Notes: generated by a model not told the origin, from the sequence alone. Shown: positions 17,822 through 27,065, counted from the first letter of the stretch. The stretch: 64,000 bases of DNA from Polaribacter aestuariivivens (GCF_005885675.1 NZ_VANR01000002.1:1-64000), one strand, 5' to 3'. Numbers and translations are program-made.

Positions 17822-18265
17822 TTATTGGTAATCTGGAATTTCCTTTAAAAAAACGTATGTTTCATTTTCAAAATCCATTTTGCAATAAAAATGAGACAAA
17901 CCATTGGTAACAATTAAATAATTAGCTCTTAGTTTTAAGTTGTAACGTGCAATTTGATCAAAAGTATCTTGTGTGATTTTTATTGAGGGAGCTTTACATT
18001 CAACAATAATATCATGTTTACCTTCATTATTAAAAATTAAAATATCTGTTCTTTTTTTACGGTTATTAATTACCAATTGCTTTTCTAAGGCAATTAAAGA
18101 AACAGGATATTTTTTAACATCAATCAAAAACTGTACAAAATGTTGGCGAACCCATTCCTCTGGAGTTAGTACCATATATTTTTTTCTCAAATTATCAAAA
18201 ATAAGCGTCTTATTTTCGTTACTTTTGAGTTTAAAATTATAGTTAGGTAGATTGAGTTTTTGCAT
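17822..18265 (-). CDS. Stand-alone type I restriction enzyme R N-terminal-like protein (HSDR_N family)
   Basis: The 147-residue protein matches the N-terminal nuclease fold of HsdR as a single domain. The PD-(D/E)xK-type core is visible: TDILIFN supplies the Asp and IIVECKAPS the E-x-K pair (about 97-105). No methylase, specificity subunit or helicase accompanies it, so this is not a restriction system. I choose the ATG at 18265 over the TTG one codon upstream. The holA start is 17 bp away on the opposite strand. The role is unknown; DNA repair or nuclease activity is possible. Confidence 0.8.
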   Translation of the reverse strand: MQKLNLPNYNFKLKSNENKTLIFDNLRKKYMVLTPEEWVRQHFVQFLIDVKKYPVSLIALEKQLVINNRKKRTDILIFNNEGKHDIIVECKAPSIKITQDTFDQIARYNLKLRANYLIVTNGLSHFYCKMDFENETYVFLKEIPDYQ

Positions 18266-18282
18266 CAATCAAAAGTAAGAAA

Positions 18283-19284
18283 ATGAACGAAATAAACGCA
18301 ATTGTTTCAGATATTAAGAAAGGAAATTTAAAACCCATTTATTTTTTAATGGGCGAAGAGCCATATTATATTGATAAAATTTCTGATTTTATTGAAGATA
18401 CTGTATTAGATGAAACAGAAAAGGGGTTTAACCAACAGGTAATGTATGGAAGAGACGTAGCTATAGAAGACATTGTATCTGCAGCAAAACGTTTTCCAAT
18501 GATGGCAGAAAAGCAAGTTTTAATTGTTAAAGAAGCACAAGATTTAAGTAGAAATATTGAAAAATTAGTTGCTTATGCAGAAAATCCACAACCTACTACA
18601 GTTTTAGTAATCAATTATAAATATAAAAAACTAGATAAGCGTAAAAAACTACACAAAGTAATTGCAAAATCAGGACTGGTTTTCGAAAGTAAAAAATTGT
18701 ATGAAAATCAAGTTTCAGATTGGATTCGTAGAGTTTTGAGCGGAAAAAAATATCAAATTGAACCTAAAGCGGCTTTAATGTTAGTGGAGTTTTTAGGAAC
18801 AGATTTAAGTAAAATTTCAAACGAATTAAATAAGTTAATGCTTATTCTTCCAAAAGAAACAATCATTAATGATAAACATATTGAAGAGAATATTGGTATT
18901 TCTAAAGACTTTAATAACTTTGAATTAAGAAAGGCTGTAGGAGAGAAGAACATCGTAAAAGCCAACAGAATTATCAATTATTTTGCCGAAAACCCAAAAA
19001 ACAATCCATTAATAATGACAGTTTCACTGTTAAATAGTTTTTTTACACAATTACTCATGTTTCACGGTTTACAAGACAAATCCAAAAATTCGGTAGCAAA
19101 AACATTGGGTGTAAATCCTTATTTTGTGGATGAATATTTTGCAGCTGCAAGAAATTACCCAATGCGTAAAGTTGCACAAGTAATTGCTTTTTTAAGAGAT
19201 GCAGACGTAAAAAGTAAAGGAGTTGGAGCAAAACAAACTCCAGATGATATTTTAAAGGAACTATTATTTAAAATTTTACATTAA
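18283..19284 (+). CDS. holA: DNA polymerase III subunit delta
   Basis: The 333-residue clamp-loader subunit opens with NEINAIVSDIKKGNLKPIYF and FLMGEEPYYIDKI, typical of HolA. It includes the TVLVINYKYKKLDKRKKLHK segment (about 105-124) and the C-terminal collar helices. It loads the beta clamp together with other clamp-loader subunits. The DUF1569 gene begins 1 bp after the stop codon. Confidence 0.92.
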   Translation: MNEINAIVSDIKKGNLKPIYFLMGEEPYYIDKISDFIEDTVLDETEKGFNQQVMYGRDVAIEDIVSAAKRFPMMAEKQVLIVKEAQDLSRNIEKLVAYAENPQPTTVLVINYKYKKLDKRKKLHKVIAKSGLVFESKKLYENQVSDWIRRVLSGKKYQIEPKAALMLVEFLGTDLSKISNELNKLMLILPKETIINDKHIEENIGISKDFNNFELRKAVGEKNIVKANRIINYFAENPKNNPLIMTVSLLNSFFTQLLMFHGLQDKSKNSVAKTLGVNPYFVDEYFAAARNYPMRKVAQVIAFLRDADVKSKGVGAKQTPDDILKELLFKILH

Positions 19285-19285
19285 A

Positions 19286-19738
19286 ATGAAAAATATTTTT
19301 ACAAAAGAAGTTTCTAATGAGGTAATTTCTAGAATTGAAAAACTAACTCCAGAAACACAGCCAAATTGGGGTACAATGTCTGTAGCACAAATGCTAGCAC
19401 ACTGTTGTGTAACATATGAAATGGTTTATACAAATAAACATCCAAAACCAAATGCTTTTACAAGATGGATTTTAAAAACAGTAATTAAAAACTCAGTAGT
19501 TTCTGAAAAACCATACCCAAAAAACGGTAAAACCGCACCGCAATTTTTAATTAAAGAAGAAAAGCTTTTTGAAACAGAAAAGAAAAGATTAATTGATTTT
19601 ATTAATAAGACACAACAATTAGGTGAAAATGAATTTGATAACAAAGAATCTCACTCTTTTGGAAAACTAACTAAAAACGAGTGGAATAATATGTTTTATA
19701 AACATCTAGACCATCACTTAACACAATTTGGTGTGTAA
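19286..19738 (+). CDS. DUF1569 family protein (DinB-like fold)
   Basis: The 150-residue protein has the conserved W.TMSVAQMLAHC motif (about 28-40) and a C-terminal HxxHH-type histidine run (YKHLDHHLTQFG). By family, DUF1569/DinB-like proteins are helical bundles with a metal-binding His triad and unclear function. The gene starts one base after the holA stop codon (the holA TAA is 19282-19284). Confidence 0.82.
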   Translation: MKNIFTKEVSNEVISRIEKLTPETQPNWGTMSVAQMLAHCCVTYEMVYTNKHPKPNAFTRWILKTVIKNSVVSEKPYPKNGKTAPQFLIKEEKLFETEKKRLIDFINKTQQLGENEFDNKESHSFGKLTKNEWNNMFYKHLDHHLTQFGV

Positions 19739-20207
19739 TTTTTTTATCAAAGTATAATTCTTTACTAATAAAAAATTTTTTATTTATTAGATGTTTTAGA
19801 TACAGTTATAACTAGATGTTAAAAAACATCTACTGCTTGTAGAGCAAATACAATTATTGATTTTATTAGAGACTATAAATATCTAACTCCAAACCAAATA
19901 ACACAAGCTACTTTTTAAACTTTAACCTACATAGAATCTACACTTTTTGATGAGTGAATATCTCAAAAAACACTTTCATAATTTAAGGAAATAGATTTCA
20001 AAATTAGAGTTTTTAGTAAAAAATGAAACACTTTAAACGAGATAGACATCGTATTTTTTAGTGGTTTAAACATCTGTTTTTCAGTAAAATAAACATTGCT
20101 TTAACGATTGGGTATAGTGTAAATAATTTTTTCAAAACTACAAATACCTCTTAAACTTCTATATTTGGTAGCTGATATAAGAAATTGTTACTAAATATAA
20201 ATTTAAA
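19739..20207 (+). other. Long gap (469 bp) between DUF1569 gene and leuC
   Basis: No gene of normal quality is visible. Near the start are weak hairpins: CTAATAA/TTATTAG (19765-19771 with 19784-19790) and AGATGTT/AACATCT (19814-19820 with 19825-19831). The stretch from about 19829 to 19918 encodes IIDFIRDYKYLTPNQITQAT in one frame before a stop, and may be a decayed coding remnant. No leucine-rich leader peptide was found, so classical attenuation is not supported. A TATATTTG box (20160-20167) without a matching -33 box lies 40 bp before leuC. Confidence 0.5.
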
Positions 20208-21608
20208 ATGGCAAAAACATTATTTGACAAAGTATGGGATTCACATGTAGTACGTAGTGTAAAAGACGGACCAGATGTGTTCTTTATCGATCGTCATTTT
20301 ATACATGAAGTTACAAGTCCTGTAGCTTTTTTAGGATTAGAAAGTAGAGGAAATAGTGTTGTGTATCCAGAGCGTACATTTGCAACTGCAGATCATAATA
20401 CACCAACTATAAATCAACATTTACCTGTAGAAGACGCTTTGTCTGCAAATCAGTTAGATGCTTTGGAAAAAAACGCTGCAAAATACGGAATTTCTCATTG
20501 GGGTTTAGGAGATAAAAACAACGGAATTGTACATGTTGTAGGGCCAGAAAACGGAATTACATTACCTGGTGCAACTATTGTTTGTGGCGATTCTCATACA
20601 TCAACTCATGGCGCATTTGGTGCTATTGCTTTTGGTATTGGAACTTCAGAGGTTGAAATGGTATTGTCTACGCAATGTATTATGCAACCCAAACCTAAAA
20701 AAATGCGTATCAACGTAAATGGAAAATTAGGTGTAGGAGTTACTCCAAAAGATGTTGCTTTGTATATTATTTCTCAACAAACAACATCTGGTGCCACTGG
20801 TTATTTTGTAGAATATGCTGGTGATGTTTTTAAAGATATGTCTATGGAAGGTAGAATGACTGTTTGTAATCTTTCTATAGAAATGGGTGCAAGAGGAGGA
20901 ATGATTGCACCAGATGAAAAAACATTTGAATATATAAAAGGACGTTCTCAAACTCCTAAAGGAGCAGATTGGGATAAAGCCATGAAATACTGGGAAACTT
21001 TATATACTGAAGAAGGCGCAGAATTTGATGCAGAATTTAATTATGATGCAGCAGATATTGAGCCTATGATTACATACGGAACAAACCCAGGAATGGGAAT
21101 GGGTGTAACAAAATCAATTCCTGTTGCTGCGAACGTAAAAGGAGGAGCAGAAACATATAAAAAATCTTTAGGGTACATGTCTTTCAACGAAGGTGATGCT
21201 ATGATTGGCAAGCCTATAGATTTTGTATTTTTAGGTTCTTGTACAAATGGTAGAATAGAAGATTTTAGAGCATTTTGTTCTATTGTAGAAGGAAGAAAAA
21301 AAGCAGCAAATGTAACTGCTTGGTTAGTTCCAGGTTCACATAAAGTAGTAGATCAAATAAAAGCAGAAGGATTAGATAAAATTATAACGAATGCTGGTTT
21401 CGAATTAAGAGAACCAGGTTGTTCTGCATGTTTAGCTATGAATGATGATAAAATTCCAGCAGGAAAATTATCAGTATCAACGTCTAATAGGAATTTTGAA
21501 GGACGTCAAGGTCCAGGATCAAGAACTTTATTAGCAAGTCCTTTAGTAGCAGCAGCATCTGCAGTAGAAGGTGTAGTTACAGATCCAAGAACATTATTAA
21601 CAGCATAA
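20208..21608 (+). CDS. leuC: 3-isopropylmalate dehydratase large subunit
   Basis: The 466-residue aconitase-family protein isomerises 2-isopropylmalate with LeuD. It opens [20 protein letters not shown] and [23 protein letters not shown] are the conserved family segments, and the iron-sulfur cysteines sit in [11 protein letters not shown] and GCSACLAMN. The same enzyme also isomerises citramalate in organisms with the citramalate route. It is the first gene of leuC-leuD-cimA-like-leuB. Confidence 0.97.
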   Translation: MAKTLFDKVWDSHVVRSVKDGPDVFFIDRHFIHEVTSPVAFLGLESRGNSVVYPERTFATADHNTPTINQHLPVEDALSANQLDALEKNAAKYGISHWGLGDKNNGIVHVVGPENGITLPGATIVCGDSHTSTHGAFGAIAFGIGTSEVEMVLSTQCIMQPKPKKMRINVNGKLGVGVTPKDVALYIISQQTTSGATGYFVEYAGDVFKDMSMEGRMTVCNLSIEMGARGGMIAPDEKTFEYIKGRSQTPKGADWDKAMKYWETLYTEEGAEFDAEFNYDAADIEPMITYGTNPGMGMGVTKSIPVAANVKGGAETYKKSLGYMSFNEGDAMIGKPIDFVFLGSCTNGRIEDFRAFCSIVEGRKKAANVTAWLVPGSHKVVDQIKAEGLDKIITNAGFELREPGCSACLAMNDDKIPAGKLSVSTSNRNFEGRQGPGSRTLLASPLVAAASAVEGVVTDPRTLLTA

Positions 21609-21616
21609 AAGCTATA

Positions 21617-21687
21617 GCTTTTGGCTTTTAGCCATTAGCTAAAAATTATAAATTATTGCCAATAGTTAATAGCTAAAGGCTAAAAGC
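21617..21687 (+). repeat. Imperfect inverted repeat between leuC and leuD
   Basis: A left arm at about 21617-21641 pairs with a right arm at about 21668-21687 (GCTTTTGGCTTTTAGCCATT against GCTTTTAGCCTTTAGCTATT after reverse complement, 17 of 20 matching). It sits between two translated genes and ends 8 bp before the leuD ATG. It could form an RNA hairpin that tunes translation or mRNA stability; a short mobile element relic is an alternative. Confidence 0.6.
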
Positions 21688-21695
21688 ATAAAAAT

Positions 21696-22295
21696 ATGGC
21701 TTACGATAAATTTAATGTATTAACAAGTACAGCATATCCATTACCAATCGAGAATGTAGATACCGATCAAATAATACCTGCTCGATTTTTAAAAGCAACA
21801 GAACGTGTAGATTTTGATAAGAACTTTTTCCGTGATTGGAGATACAATCAAGATGGAACACCAAAAGCAGATTTTCCATTAAACAAAGAGATTTATGCTG
21901 GTTCTAAAATATTAGTTGGAGGTAGAAACTTTGGTTCAGGTTCTTCAAGAGAACATGCAGCTTGGTCTGTATATGATTTTGGACTTCGTTGTGTAATTTC
22001 TTCTGAATTTGCAGATATTTTTAAAGGAAACTGTTTAAATGTAGGTGTGTTACCAGTTCAAGTTTCTCCAGAATTTGCAGACAAATTATTTGATGCAATT
22101 ATGGCAGACCCAAAAACGGAAATTAAAGTTGATTTACCTAATCAAACAGTAACTTTAGTAGCAACAGGAGAATCAGAATCTTTTGAAATTAATTCTTACA
22201 AGAAAGAAAACATGTTAAATGGTTTTGATGACATTGATTATTTAAAAAACATCGAAAACGAAATTTCTGCTTTTGCTGAAACAAGACCATTTTAA
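21696..22295 (+). CDS. leuD: 3-isopropylmalate dehydratase small subunit
   Basis: The 199-residue swivel-domain partner of LeuC has the conserved NVDTDQIIPARFLK (about 20-33) and GGRNFGSGSSREHAAW (about 73-88) segments. The length is normal. It is followed after 23 bp by the synthase gene. Confidence 0.97.
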   Translation: MAYDKFNVLTSTAYPLPIENVDTDQIIPARFLKATERVDFDKNFFRDWRYNQDGTPKADFPLNKEIYAGSKILVGGRNFGSGSSREHAAWSVYDFGLRCVISSEFADIFKGNCLNVGVLPVQVSPEFADKLFDAIMADPKTEIKVDLPNQTVTLVATGESESFEINSYKKENMLNGFDDIDYLKNIENEISAFAETRPF

Positions 22296-22318
22296 AACGC
22301 AATTTTAAGGTTGATTTT

Positions 22319-23839
22319 ATGACTGGTAGAAAGATTGAAATAATGGATACGACACTGCGTGATGGAGAACAAACATCAGGAGTGTCGTTTTCAGTTTCAG
22401 AAAAACTAACAATTGCAAAATTATTGTTAGAAGAGCTGAAAGTAGATCGTATTGAAGTTGCATCAGCAAGAGTTTCTAAAGGAGAATTAGAAGCTGTACA
22501 AAAAATTACTTCTTGGGCTAAAGAACAAAATTTTTTAGAAAAAATAGAGGTTTTAACCTTTGTTGATGGTGGAAAGTCCATTGATTGGATGGTAGAAGCT
22601 GGAGCTAAAGTTCAGAATTTATTAACCAAAGGCTCTTTAAATCATCTTAAATATCAACTAAAAAAAACACCAGAACAACATTTTGCAGATATCAAAGCAA
22701 CCATTGATTTAGCATCAAAACATAATATAAAAACCAATGTTTATTTAGAAGATTGGTCTAATGGAATGAGAAATTCCAAAGCCTATGTATTTGAGTATTT
22801 AGATTTTTTAACGGATCAAAATATTGAACGCATTTTATTACCAGATACATTAGGAATTTTAACTCCAGATGAAACATTTATATTTATTACAGAAGTTCGT
22901 AGTAAATACCCAAATACACATTTCGATTTTCATGGTCATAACGATTATGATTTGGGAGTTGCCAATGTTATGGAAGCTGTAAAAGCGGGTGTAAATGGTT
23001 TGCATTTAACCATAAATGGAATGGGTGAACGTGCAGGAAATGCACCTTTAGCAAGTGTCATTGCAGTTATTAATGACTTTTTAAAGGACGTAGAAGTTAC
23101 TGTAAACGAAACCGCTTTAAATAAAGTCAGTAAGCTAGTAGAAACTTTTTCAGGCTTTAGAATTCCCGTGAATAAGCCTGTTGTTGGTGCCAATGTGTTT
23201 ACACAAACCGCAGGAATACATGCTGATGGAGATAATAAAAACAATCTTTATTTCAATGATTTAATGCCTGAGCGTTTTGGTAGAAAACGAAAGTATGCGC
23301 TAGGTAAAACTTCAGGAAAGGCAAATATTCAAAAAAATTTACAAGACTTAGGTTTAAGTTTAAATGATGAGGAACTAAAAAAAGTTACCCAAAGAATTAT
23401 TGAACTGGGAGATAAAAAAGAAGTGGTTTCTCAAGATGATTTACCATACATTATTTCTGACGTTTTAAGTAGTGACACAATTGAAAGAAGAGTTGTTGTA
23501 GAGAATTATGTATTAGGTCATGCAAGAGGTATGAAACCATCAACTACACTACAACTTAGGGTAGAAGGAGTTTTGTATGAAGCACATGCACAAGGTGATG
23601 GGCAGTATGATGCTTTCATGAACGCACTCAAAAAACTATACAAAACACACAGTAAAAAAGATTTACCAAAATTGATAGATTATGCTGTTAGAATTCCTCC
23701 TGGAAGTAATTCTGATGCATTATGTGAAACGATTATCACTTGGAAAAACGATAAAAAAGAATTTATAACGCGTGGTTTAGATTCAGATCAAACAGTATCT
23801 GCAATTAAAGCCACTGAAAAAATGTTAAATATTATATAA
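22319..23839 (+). CDS. cimA: Citramalate synthase-like / 2-isopropylmalate synthase family
   Basis: The 506-residue protein belongs to the LeuA/CimA family: TIM barrel with DTTLRDGEQTSGVSFS (10-25), catalytic Arg14/Asp15, FHGHNDYDLGVANV with metal-binding His pair, and a LeuA-type regulatory domain from about 390. From memory it aligns closely with the characterised Leptospira interrogans citramalate synthase. The residues that give that enzyme pyruvate specificity (Leu81, Leu104, Tyr144) correspond here to Leu79, Leu102 and Tyr142, and the Glu equivalent to catalytic Glu146 is Glu144. So (R)-citramalate from pyruvate and acetyl-CoA is the probable product. A LeuA role for leucine cannot be excluded. 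It lies between leuD and leuB. Confidence 0.8.
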   Translation: MTGRKIEIMDTTLRDGEQTSGVSFSVSEKLTIAKLLLEELKVDRIEVASARVSKGELEAVQKITSWAKEQNFLEKIEVLTFVDGGKSIDWMVEAGAKVQNLLTKGSLNHLKYQLKKTPEQHFADIKATIDLASKHNIKTNVYLEDWSNGMRNSKAYVFEYLDFLTDQNIERILLPDTLGILTPDETFIFITEVRSKYPNTHFDFHGHNDYDLGVANVMEAVKAGVNGLHLTINGMGERAGNAPLASVIAVINDFLKDVEVTVNETALNKVSKLVETFSGFRIPVNKPVVGANVFTQTAGIHADGDNKNNLYFNDLMPERFGRKRKYALGKTSGKANIQKNLQDLGLSLNDEELKKVTQRIIELGDKKEVVSQDDLPYIISDVLSSDTIERRVVVENYVLGHARGMKPSTTLQLRVEGVLYEAHAQGDGQYDAFMNALKKLYKTHSKKDLPKLIDYAVRIPPGSNSDALCETIITWKNDKKEFITRGLDSDQTVSAIKATEKMLNII

Positions 23840-23840
23840 T

Positions 23841-23902
23841 AGCTTTTTACTTTTAAGAGTTAGCATTTAGCTAATAACAAAAGGCCAAAGAGCCAAAAGT
23901 CA
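23841..23902 (+). repeat. Second AGCTAA/AAAGGC-type element between cimA and leuB
   Basis: The spacer shares the GTTAGCATTTAGCTAAT... AAAGGCCAAAG.. CCAAAAG word pattern with the spacer before leuD, ending 8 bp before the leuB ATG. Pairing is less complete than in the first element, so it is probably a more degenerate copy of the same family. Confidence 0.4.
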
Positions 23903-23910
23903 AAATAAAT

Positions 23911-24966
23911 ATGAAATTAAATATCGCTTTATTAGCAGGAGATGGAATTGGTCCAGAAGTAATAGACCAAGCAGTAAAAGTATCTGATGCTATTGCAAAA
24001 AAATTTAATCACGAAATTAATTGGAAACCAGCGTTAACAGGAGCAGCTGCTATTGATGCAGTTGGTGAACCTTATCCAGATGAAACACATGAAATTTGTG
24101 CTTCTTCTGATGCTGTTTTATTTGGCGCTATTGGGCATCCACGTTTTGATAACGATCCTTCAGCAAAAGTTCGTCCAGAACAAGGTTTGTTAAAAATGCG
24201 TAAGAAATTAGGATTGTTTGCAAATGTAAGACCAACTTTTACATTTCCATCTTTATTAGATAAATCTCCTTTAAAAAGAGAACGTATTGAAGGTACAGAT
24301 TTGGTTTTTCTTCGTGAATTAACAGGTGGAATTTACTTTGGTGAAAAGGGTAGAAGAGATGAAGGAGAAACTGCTTTTGACAATTGTGTATATACAAGAG
24401 AGGAAGTAAAACGATTAGCAAAAAAAGGTTTTGAGTTAGCAATGACTCGTGGAAAGAAATTATGTTGTGTAGATAAAGCAAACGTGTTAGAAACTTCAAG
24501 ATTATGGAGAGAAACTGTGCAAGCAATGGAAAAAGACTATCCAGAAGTAGAGGTTTCTTATGAGTTTGTTGATGCTGTTGCAATGCGTTTGGTACAATGG
24601 CCAAATAGCTATGATGTTTTGATTACAGAAAACTTATTTGGAGATATTTTAACAGATGAGGCATCAGTAATTTCTGGTTCTATGGGCTTAATGCCTAGTG
24701 CTTCATTAGGGGCAGATATTGGTTTGTTCGAGCCAATTCATGGTTCTTATCCACAAGCAACAGGGCTAAATATTGCAAACCCAATGGCTACAGTATTATC
24801 TGCAGCAATGATGTTCGAAAACTTTGGTTTACAAGAAGAAGGAAAAGCAATTAGAAATGCTGTAAACAAAGCTTTAAATGAAGGAATAGTAACAGAAGAT
24901 TTAGCTGACGGAGGAAAATCTTACGGAACAAAAGAAGTAGGAGACTGGTTAGCAGAAAATGTTTAA
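23911..24966 (+). CDS. leuB: 3-isopropylmalate dehydrogenase
   Basis: The 351-residue enzyme oxidises 3-isopropylmalate (and 3-methylmalate, if citramalate is made). It opens with the ALLAGDGIGPEVI nucleotide motif; substrate Arg residues lie in MRKKLGLFANVRP (about 91-103) and in FLRELTGGIYFGEKG (about 130-144), and metal-binding Asps in the FGDILTDEAS region. It is the last gene of the operon and is followed by a strong terminator. Confidence 0.96.
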   Translation: MKLNIALLAGDGIGPEVIDQAVKVSDAIAKKFNHEINWKPALTGAAAIDAVGEPYPDETHEICASSDAVLFGAIGHPRFDNDPSAKVRPEQGLLKMRKKLGLFANVRPTFTFPSLLDKSPLKRERIEGTDLVFLRELTGGIYFGEKGRRDEGETAFDNCVYTREEVKRLAKKGFELAMTRGKKLCCVDKANVLETSRLWRETVQAMEKDYPEVEVSYEFVDAVAMRLVQWPNSYDVLITENLFGDILTDEASVISGSMGLMPSASLGADIGLFEPIHGSYPQATGLNIANPMATVLSAAMMFENFGLQEEGKAIRNAVNKALNEGIVTEDLADGGKSYGTKEVGDWLAENV

Positions 24967-24975
24967 AGAAAAAAT

Positions 24976-25003
24976 AAAAGCACTCTTATAAAAGAGTGCT
25001 TTT
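24976..25003 (+). terminator. Bidirectional terminator after leuB
   Basis: A 12-bp stem AAAAGCACTCTT (24976-24987) with its complement (24992-25003) has a 4-nt loop, flanked by A-rich and T-rich runs so that both strands could terminate. It lies between the convergent leuB and PLP-enzyme genes. Confidence 0.9.
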
Positions 25004-25031
25004 TTATTTAAAGTTTTAGTAAAAAAGATAG

Positions 25032-26876
25032 CTAAAGTTGTTTTACAAAATCTAAAAAAACATTTTTATGTTTTTCCAAATCCAAATTTGGAGAAACTGA
25101 AACACGTACAATATAATCCTTATCACCTTCTTTTGTAGTTCCTTGAGTTGAAGTTGCAGGAACTGTCCAGTAACAACCTTTCAACTGTCCATAACTTACA
25201 CAAAACTTACTTTCATCAGGTATTTCAGAAATCATTAAATGAATCAACTTTAAGTTTAGGGTTCTTTTATAATTTTCTTTTTCTATTTCAGTAGTACCTT
25301 TAGTAGGTAAATCCAATGAAAAAACAGAGGGTGTAAAGCCTAATGTTGCTAATTCTTTTGATACAAAGTTTATTTTTGCTTCAGGTAAAACTTTTTGAAT
25401 ATAACTTACAAATTCACGTGTATTTTTATAAGCATCATAAATTCTATTAGTCATAGAAGGAAGTTGCTCAGCTAATATTTTATATTGAAAATCTGTAGCT
25501 TCATTATCACAAATATTTAAATGACTTTCTATCTTATTCATTAAATAAGCAGCATTTTCATTAGCAACACAATATCCAGCAGTACATTTTCCACCACTAG
25601 GAAACTTAGAACCACTTGCATAAGAAATACTTTTAACATCAGAAAGTGTTTCGTTTTCTCCTAAAAAATGAACATTCGGACAAAATGTTTGATCTAAAAT
25701 AAAAACTGGAGCAATTGCATTTTCGTTTTCTGAAGTTTTTCTTTTTGCATTTAAAACCTTTTTTAGTGCTACCAAATTAGGGACTTCAACTCTTGGATTT
25801 GTTGGGATTTCTGCAATGATAAATGGTACAGCATTTTCATTAGCAATTTTATTTAAAACAGTATCTATACTTTTTATCATATCGTTATCACCGTCAACAG
25901 GTAAATCTACTATTTCAACATTTTTAATACACGCTGCAACTCTTCTTGCTTGGTCATTTGTACCACCATAACAATTTGGAGGTACAATAAATTTAATTTT
26001 TTTTCCTTTGTAATTATTTTGAGCATCATCAATTAAACCCATCATAATGGCATATTGAATAGATAAACCACTTGAAGAAACTAATGGTTGTGTAATTGTA
26101 CCTGTAATTTTTTTAAGATGTTGCAATACATTTTTTTTATCTTTTTCAAAAGTATTATCAACCTTACTGTTGAGAGGTTTTTTTACAAAAGAATTTAAAG
26201 CACGCAGAGTGTTTTTTGGAGTCATAGCAATTGTTTCTCGTCTTCTTACATGCTGGATTTCTGAAACGTACTTTTCATTTTGTTTTCCGTTTATTAGAAG
26301 AATACTTCCTAATTTATTTTTATAGTTAATGTAAAAATCTATGTTTGATGATAGATTAAAATTTAAATTTTCCTCATTTTGATCAATAAAAATATTACTT
26401 CCCTCAAACTCATGAACTTCTTTAACGTGCTTAACTTTTTTTAATTCGAACTTATATCCATAAACAGTTTTTAATTTTTCAACATCAAATAAATCTGGTA
26501 ATTCGTTAACGTAGTTAATTCTGGTAGGTTTGTTTAGTAATAAGTTGCTTCTTAAAACAGCCAGTATAGGCATGGTTTTAGAGTCGAAACTGATAATGTT
26601 TTCCGAAGGTAAATCATTATTTTTTGCAATACTCCATTCTAAGATACAAGACAAAGGGTGTCCTAAACGAATATAATCGTATGCAGTTGGTAGGTTTGCT
26701 AATGCTGATTTTTCGTAGATATTATTGTTGAATAAGTTTTCAAAATTTTTTAAGAATTGTGTTTTTGCCAACTCTTCATCATAAATATCTAACCTATGTG
26801 TTGTTAAATTTAACCAATCATTAGGCATGTTTTCTATGACGTTTTCTATATATTTTTGAATTTTATTGTTTTGCAT
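25032..26876 (-). CDS. PLP-dependent enzyme of the Cys/Met metabolism type, with a long N-terminal domain
   Basis: The 614-residue protein has a C-terminal fold-type I PLP domain from about 215, like cystathionine gamma-synthase relatives (about 400 residues): GTITQPLVSSSGLSIQYAI (cofactor phosphate site), FILDQTF with the PLP pyridine Asp, and SYASGSKFPSGGK with the Schiff-base Lys near 424. Residues 1-215 form an extra domain with no motif I recognise. The product and substrate are unknown; trans-sulfuration or C-S lyase chemistry is only a guess. It stands alone, convergent with leuB and downstream of the immunophilin gene. Confidence 0.75.
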   Translation of the reverse strand: MQNNKIQKYIENVIENMPNDWLNLTTHRLDIYDEELAKTQFLKNFENLFNNNIYEKSALANLPTAYDYIRLGHPLSCILEWSIAKNNDLPSENIISFDSKTMPILAVLRSNLLLNKPTRINYVNELPDLFDVEKLKTVYGYKFELKKVKHVKEVHEFEGSNIFIDQNEENLNFNLSSNIDFYINYKNKLGSILLINGKQNEKYVSEIQHVRRRETIAMTPKNTLRALNSFVKKPLNSKVDNTFEKDKKNVLQHLKKITGTITQPLVSSSGLSIQYAIMMGLIDDAQNNYKGKKIKFIVPPNCYGGTNDQARRVAACIKNVEIVDLPVDGDNDMIKSIDTVLNKIANENAVPFIIAEIPTNPRVEVPNLVALKKVLNAKRKTSENENAIAPVFILDQTFCPNVHFLGENETLSDVKSISYASGSKFPSGGKCTAGYCVANENAAYLMNKIESHLNICDNEATDFQYKILAEQLPSMTNRIYDAYKNTREFVSYIQKVLPEAKINFVSKELATLGFTPSVFSLDLPTKGTTEIEKENYKRTLNLKLIHLMISEIPDESKFCVSYGQLKGCYWTVPATSTQGTTKEGDKDYIVRVSVSPNLDLEKHKNVFLDFVKQL

Positions 26877-27012
26877 TTCGTCTATTTTATTGAGCTTGTG
26901 AATTTACAATAATTACAATTGTTTGATAATTTTTAAATTTTATGATTTTGTTAAAGTTGATTATTTATCTATCATAGATGAAATATCTATTTCAAAAAAA
27001 TAAAACCATAAA

Positions 27013-27045
27013 AAAACCTCAAAACTAAAATAGTTTTGAGGTTTT
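27013..27045 (-). terminator. Terminator after the cyclophilin-FKBP fusion
   Basis: A perfect 15-bp stem, AAAACCTCAAAACTA (27013-27027) with its complement (27031-27045), has a 3-nt loop. On the minus strand it ends in a T run, so it terminates the immunophilin gene. Confidence 0.9.
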
Positions 27046-27065
27046 GTAATTATATCTTTTTAAGA

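Noticed and set aside
17822..18265. Type I restriction-modification system
   Set aside because: Only an HsdR-N-like domain is present; no methylase, specificity subunit or helicase.
20060..20207. Leucine-rich leader peptide for attenuation of the leu operon
   Set aside because: No short frame with several leucine codons followed by competing hairpins was found.
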